Origin: Phycisphaerales bacterium
GTDB lineage: Bacteria > Planctomycetota > Phycisphaerae > UBA1845 > Fen-1342
Assembly: GCA_016795025.1 (NCBI GenBank)
Contig: JAEUIR010000011.1
Location: 1 to 42,932 of the forward strand
Length of the DNA stretch: 42,932 bases
Reading direction: 5' to 3'
Part shown: piece after piece, positions 40,957 to 42,932 of the stretch
Position numbering within the stretch: position 1 is the first letter of the stretch
Layout: the number at the start of each line of letters is the position of its first letter
The notes under the pieces: generated by a model
Databases searched by the model: none
The model's input: the letters and a program-made list of their open reading frames with translations, nothing else
What the model was told of the DNA's origin: nothing
Made by a program: the position numbers and the translations under genes

Positions 40957-42558
40957 ATGCCGCTCGCCAATTGTGCAAAGGTCGCTGTGTCAACAATCTC
41001 CACGCCAAAGCCCGCCGCCGCGAAATCGCCGCCCAAAGAGACGATCTTCGAATCCATCGCCTCGTTTGTTCAGTTTTTCATCGTATTACTGATCACGACG
41101 CGCTTCTTCCTGCCGCTATTTCAAATTCCCACCGGCTCGATGGCCGAAACGCTTTTCGGCGCGCACGGCACGAACACGTGCCCGAACTGCGGCATGGAAT
41201 ACCCCGTCAATTGCGACGGCGGCATCAACTCGATGACCATCACGATTCCGCACAAAGTCCAATGCCCGAACTGCTGGTTCGCTCAGCAGACGACCGCCGC
41301 GCCGAGTCCCGGGCAGAACCCCGCGCAGCTCAACCCCGCGCATGGCGATCGCATCGTCATTCACGGCTGGATCTACGATCTGCCCTGGAACATTGCCGGA
41401 TTAACCGAGCCGCGGCGCTGGGACGTGGTCGTGTTCAAGTATCCACCCGAGCCGGTGAACAATTTCATCAAGCGGTTGATCGGGCTGCCGAATGAGACAG
41501 TCGAAATCGTGGACGGCGATATTTTCATTGACGGCGCCATTGCGACAAAACCCGAATACGCGCAGCGCCCGTTGTGGATACCTGTTTTCGACAATAACTA
41601 TCGCCCGGCGAAGCCCGGCATTCCCGACTATTGGCCGCGCTGGGTGAGCGCCCCCGGCCAAGCGGCCTGGACCGGATTGGACGGCCGCGTGTTTCGTTTC
41701 GATGGCGAGAATCAACCGGCCGGCGAGCTTTTGTTTGTCACCGATCCGAAGTCCACGATCGAGCCGGGAGTGGTGGTGGACAAGAATGGCTACAACGGTC
41801 CGCTGGTCACGGACCCTCGCTTTTATGTCGCGCCGTATCACGCGGTTTCCGATGTGCGCGTGAGCGCTGTGGCTCAAATTGAAAGCGGCGCGGGACAGGT
41901 CGGCTTTGAACTGACGAAGTACGACACGACTTTCCGCCTGCGTGTCGCGGCTGACGGCGGTTGGACCGTGCTGAAACGCGTTGGAAATTCCAGCGATTGG
42001 ACAGAGTGCCGGCGCGGCACGGTGGCGCGCGCCGCCGGTCGAAGCGTTCCCGTTGCACTGGGCATCGCGGATTACCAAGTTGTGGCCGAAGTAGACGGCG
42101 CGCGCGTATATGAATCAGACGATGCTCAATACAGCATTTCGCTGGAGCAAGCTCGCGACCGATCATTGCGACCCGCGCGGCCGCGAATCGCGATATCCGC
42201 GGAGCGCGTTGTCGCCCGGCTGTCCAATGTCGCGATTCATCGAGACGTGTTTTACACCAACGACATCGCGCCGCCCGGGCATGAACTACACGCGGGGCTT
42301 GGGCATCCGTTCAAGCTGGATGGCGACGACTACTTCGTCCTTGGAGACAACAGCCGCGCGAGCTCCGACGCGCGCGTGTGGAGCGAGGTCGGTCCGCACC
42401 TGCTGGACGCGGCCGCGGCCGGCGAGCATCGCCCCGGCACGATCCCGCGCGACCAATTGCTCGGCCGGGCGTTTTTTGTGTATTGGCCGGGGGTGCGCAC
42501 GTTCGCCGGCAAGTTGCCGGTGCTGCCGAATTTTGGTGACATTCGGTGGATTCGCTGA
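40957..42558 (+). CDS. lepB: Signal peptidase I with cysteine-pair insert, first of a tandem pair
   Basis: The 533-residue protein is about twice the common length. It has one N-terminal membrane helix (about 35-54) followed by the catalytic serine box IPTGSMAETL (Ser61). Immediately after come two CPNC pairs (75-78 and 103-106) with CGMEYP between, a likely zinc ribbon. The lysine box is NNFIKRLIGLPNETVEI (Lys172). A large insert of roughly 240 residues precedes the box GDDYFVLGDNSRASSDARVW (Asp464 region). It cleaves signal peptides of exported proteins at the outer face of the membrane. A paralogue starts 33 bases downstream. The ATG has only a weak ribosome site. Confidence 0.92.
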   Translation: MPLANCAKVAVSTISTPKPAAAKSPPKETIFESIASFVQFFIVLLITTRFFLPLFQIPTGSMAETLFGAHGTNTCPNCGMEYPVNCDGGINSMTITIPHKVQCPNCWFAQQTTAAPSPGQNPAQLNPAHGDRIVIHGWIYDLPWNIAGLTEPRRWDVVVFKYPPEPVNNFIKRLIGLPNETVEIVDGDIFIDGAIATKPEYAQRPLWIPVFDNNYRPAKPGIPDYWPRWVSAPGQAAWTGLDGRVFRFDGENQPAGELLFVTDPKSTIEPGVVVDKNGYNGPLVTDPRFYVAPYHAVSDVRVSAVAQIESGAGQVGFELTKYDTTFRLRVAADGGWTVLKRVGNSSDWTECRRGTVARAAGRSVPVALGIADYQVVAEVDGARVYESDDAQYSISLEQARDRSLRPARPRIAISAERVVARLSNVAIHRDVFYTNDIAPPGHELHAGLGHPFKLDGDDYFVLGDNSRASSDARVWSEVGPHLLDAAAAGEHRPGTIPRDQLLGRAFFVYWPGVRTFAGKLPVLPNFGDIRWIR

Positions 42559-42590
42559 GCGGTGGCCGCTTACTCCACGCCGATGCGCAC

Positions 42591-42932
42591 GTGTCGAATC
42601 GAGCGCCGAAATTGACCGACGCACTTGATCCAGCGCTGCCGAACTCCGTGAGCGCCTCGTCCGCGGATTCAGACTCGCACCAGCCGCATGCTCGAACCGC
42701 GATGGACATGGCGCGGACGTTCCTGACGGCCATGATTCTGGCGTTCATTTTTCGAGCATTTCTCGTGGAGGCGTTCATCATTCCGACGGGGTCAATGGCG
42801 CCCGGGCTGCTTGGTGCGCATCGGGCGATCATTTGTGCCGACTGCGGAATGGAATATGACATTTCCGCGGCAGAGCGCCCGTTCGCGCAGCCCAGCGCGA
42901 CCATCCGGGTGCGGTGTCCCAATTGCCTGAAC
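42591..42932 (+). CDS. lepB: Second signal peptidase I, cut by the window end
   Basis: Partial at 3'. Start candidates are GTG 42591 and TTG 42612. About 35 variable residues lead to a membrane helix (MARTFLTAMILAFIFRAFLV) and the catalytic box FIIPTGSMAPGLLG. A first cysteine pair, CADCGMEYD, and a second, CPNC, occupy the same place after the catalytic serine as in the upstream copy. It is therefore a tandem paralogue with the same insert. The lysine box lies beyond the window. Confidence 0.85.
   Translation, partial: MSNRAPKLTDALDPALPNSVSASSADSDSHQPHARTAMDMARTFLTAMILAFIFRAFLVEAFIIPTGSMAPGLLGAHRAIICADCGMEYDISAAERPFAQPSATIRVRCPNCLN

Noticed and set aside
40773-41057. N-terminal extension of the small lipoprotein-like gene to 140 residues
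   Set aside because: The added part is antisense to the lepB 5' end, has no ribosome site, and would hide the signal-like N-terminus.

Overview
The window is high-GC bacterial DNA whose gene content points to Planctomycetota, probably Phycisphaerae or a relative. The clues are secreted proteins carrying VNNFDIDPF-type dockerin modules, PEP-CTERM proteins, very long signal peptidase I proteins with a cysteine-pair insert, DUF2934 proteins, a DksA-like gene beside lspA, and GT-C, YdjC and FkbM envelope enzymes. The assignment is inferred from gene families; no rRNA is present. Starts are often GTG or TTG. Some genes have clear GGAG-type ribosome sites, while several lack one and instead have a -10-like hexamer 6-9 bases before the start codon.

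Layout. 1-5672: a secreted zinc metalloprotease, a small dockerin-type protein, and four tandem paralogous PEP-CTERM proteins on the minus strand. 5673-6443: mostly non-coding, with a 148-bp palindromic element and tRNA-Val(GAC). 6712-9235: minus-strand group glpX, a HEAT-like membrane protein and dtd. 10038-16144: two large secreted modular proteins with PPC-like, P/Homo-B and dockerin-like modules. 16190-20888: purF, an envelope-anchored coiled-coil protein and murG. 21174-22784: a DNA methyltransferase fused to an Mrr-like nuclease domain. 22922-25549: divergent Tat-exported PhoX-like and metallophosphoesterase genes. 25888-29169: a LOG-family protein, a receiver-like protein and two SAM methyltransferases. 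29356-29580: a transposase remnant. 29865-32242: a DksA-like gene, lspA and phoH. 32338-37291: two DUF2934 genes, selD, rsmA, a lipoprotein hydrolase, an unknown protein and queG. 37329-42932: a YdjC deacetylase-methyltransferase fusion overlapping a GT-C transferase, an EVE protein, a tiny lipoprotein-like gene and two tandem signal peptidase I genes, the second cut by the window end.

The strongest single observation is selD. Its apparent ATG start is internal. Upstream and in frame lies a complete SelD N-terminus in which the catalytic cysteine position is a TGA codon (33994-33996), followed by hairpins in SECIS position and preceded by a ribosome site and GTG start. SelD is therefore predicted to be a selenoprotein, so the organism should decode UGA as selenocysteine. 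Other points of interest are the single-chain methyltransferase-nuclease, a dockerin pair nested inside a repeated domain, two fusion or insertion architectures in envelope enzymes, a family of dispersed palindromic repeats that extends the N-termini of secreted proteins, and apparently leaderless genes.

Functionally much of the window concerns the envelope: export and processing (lepB pair, lspA, Tat substrates, PEP-CTERM substrates), peptidoglycan (murG) and glycan modification (GT-C, YdjC, FkbM). The rest is housekeeping RNA or nucleotide metabolism (purF, rsmA, queG, dtd, selD).
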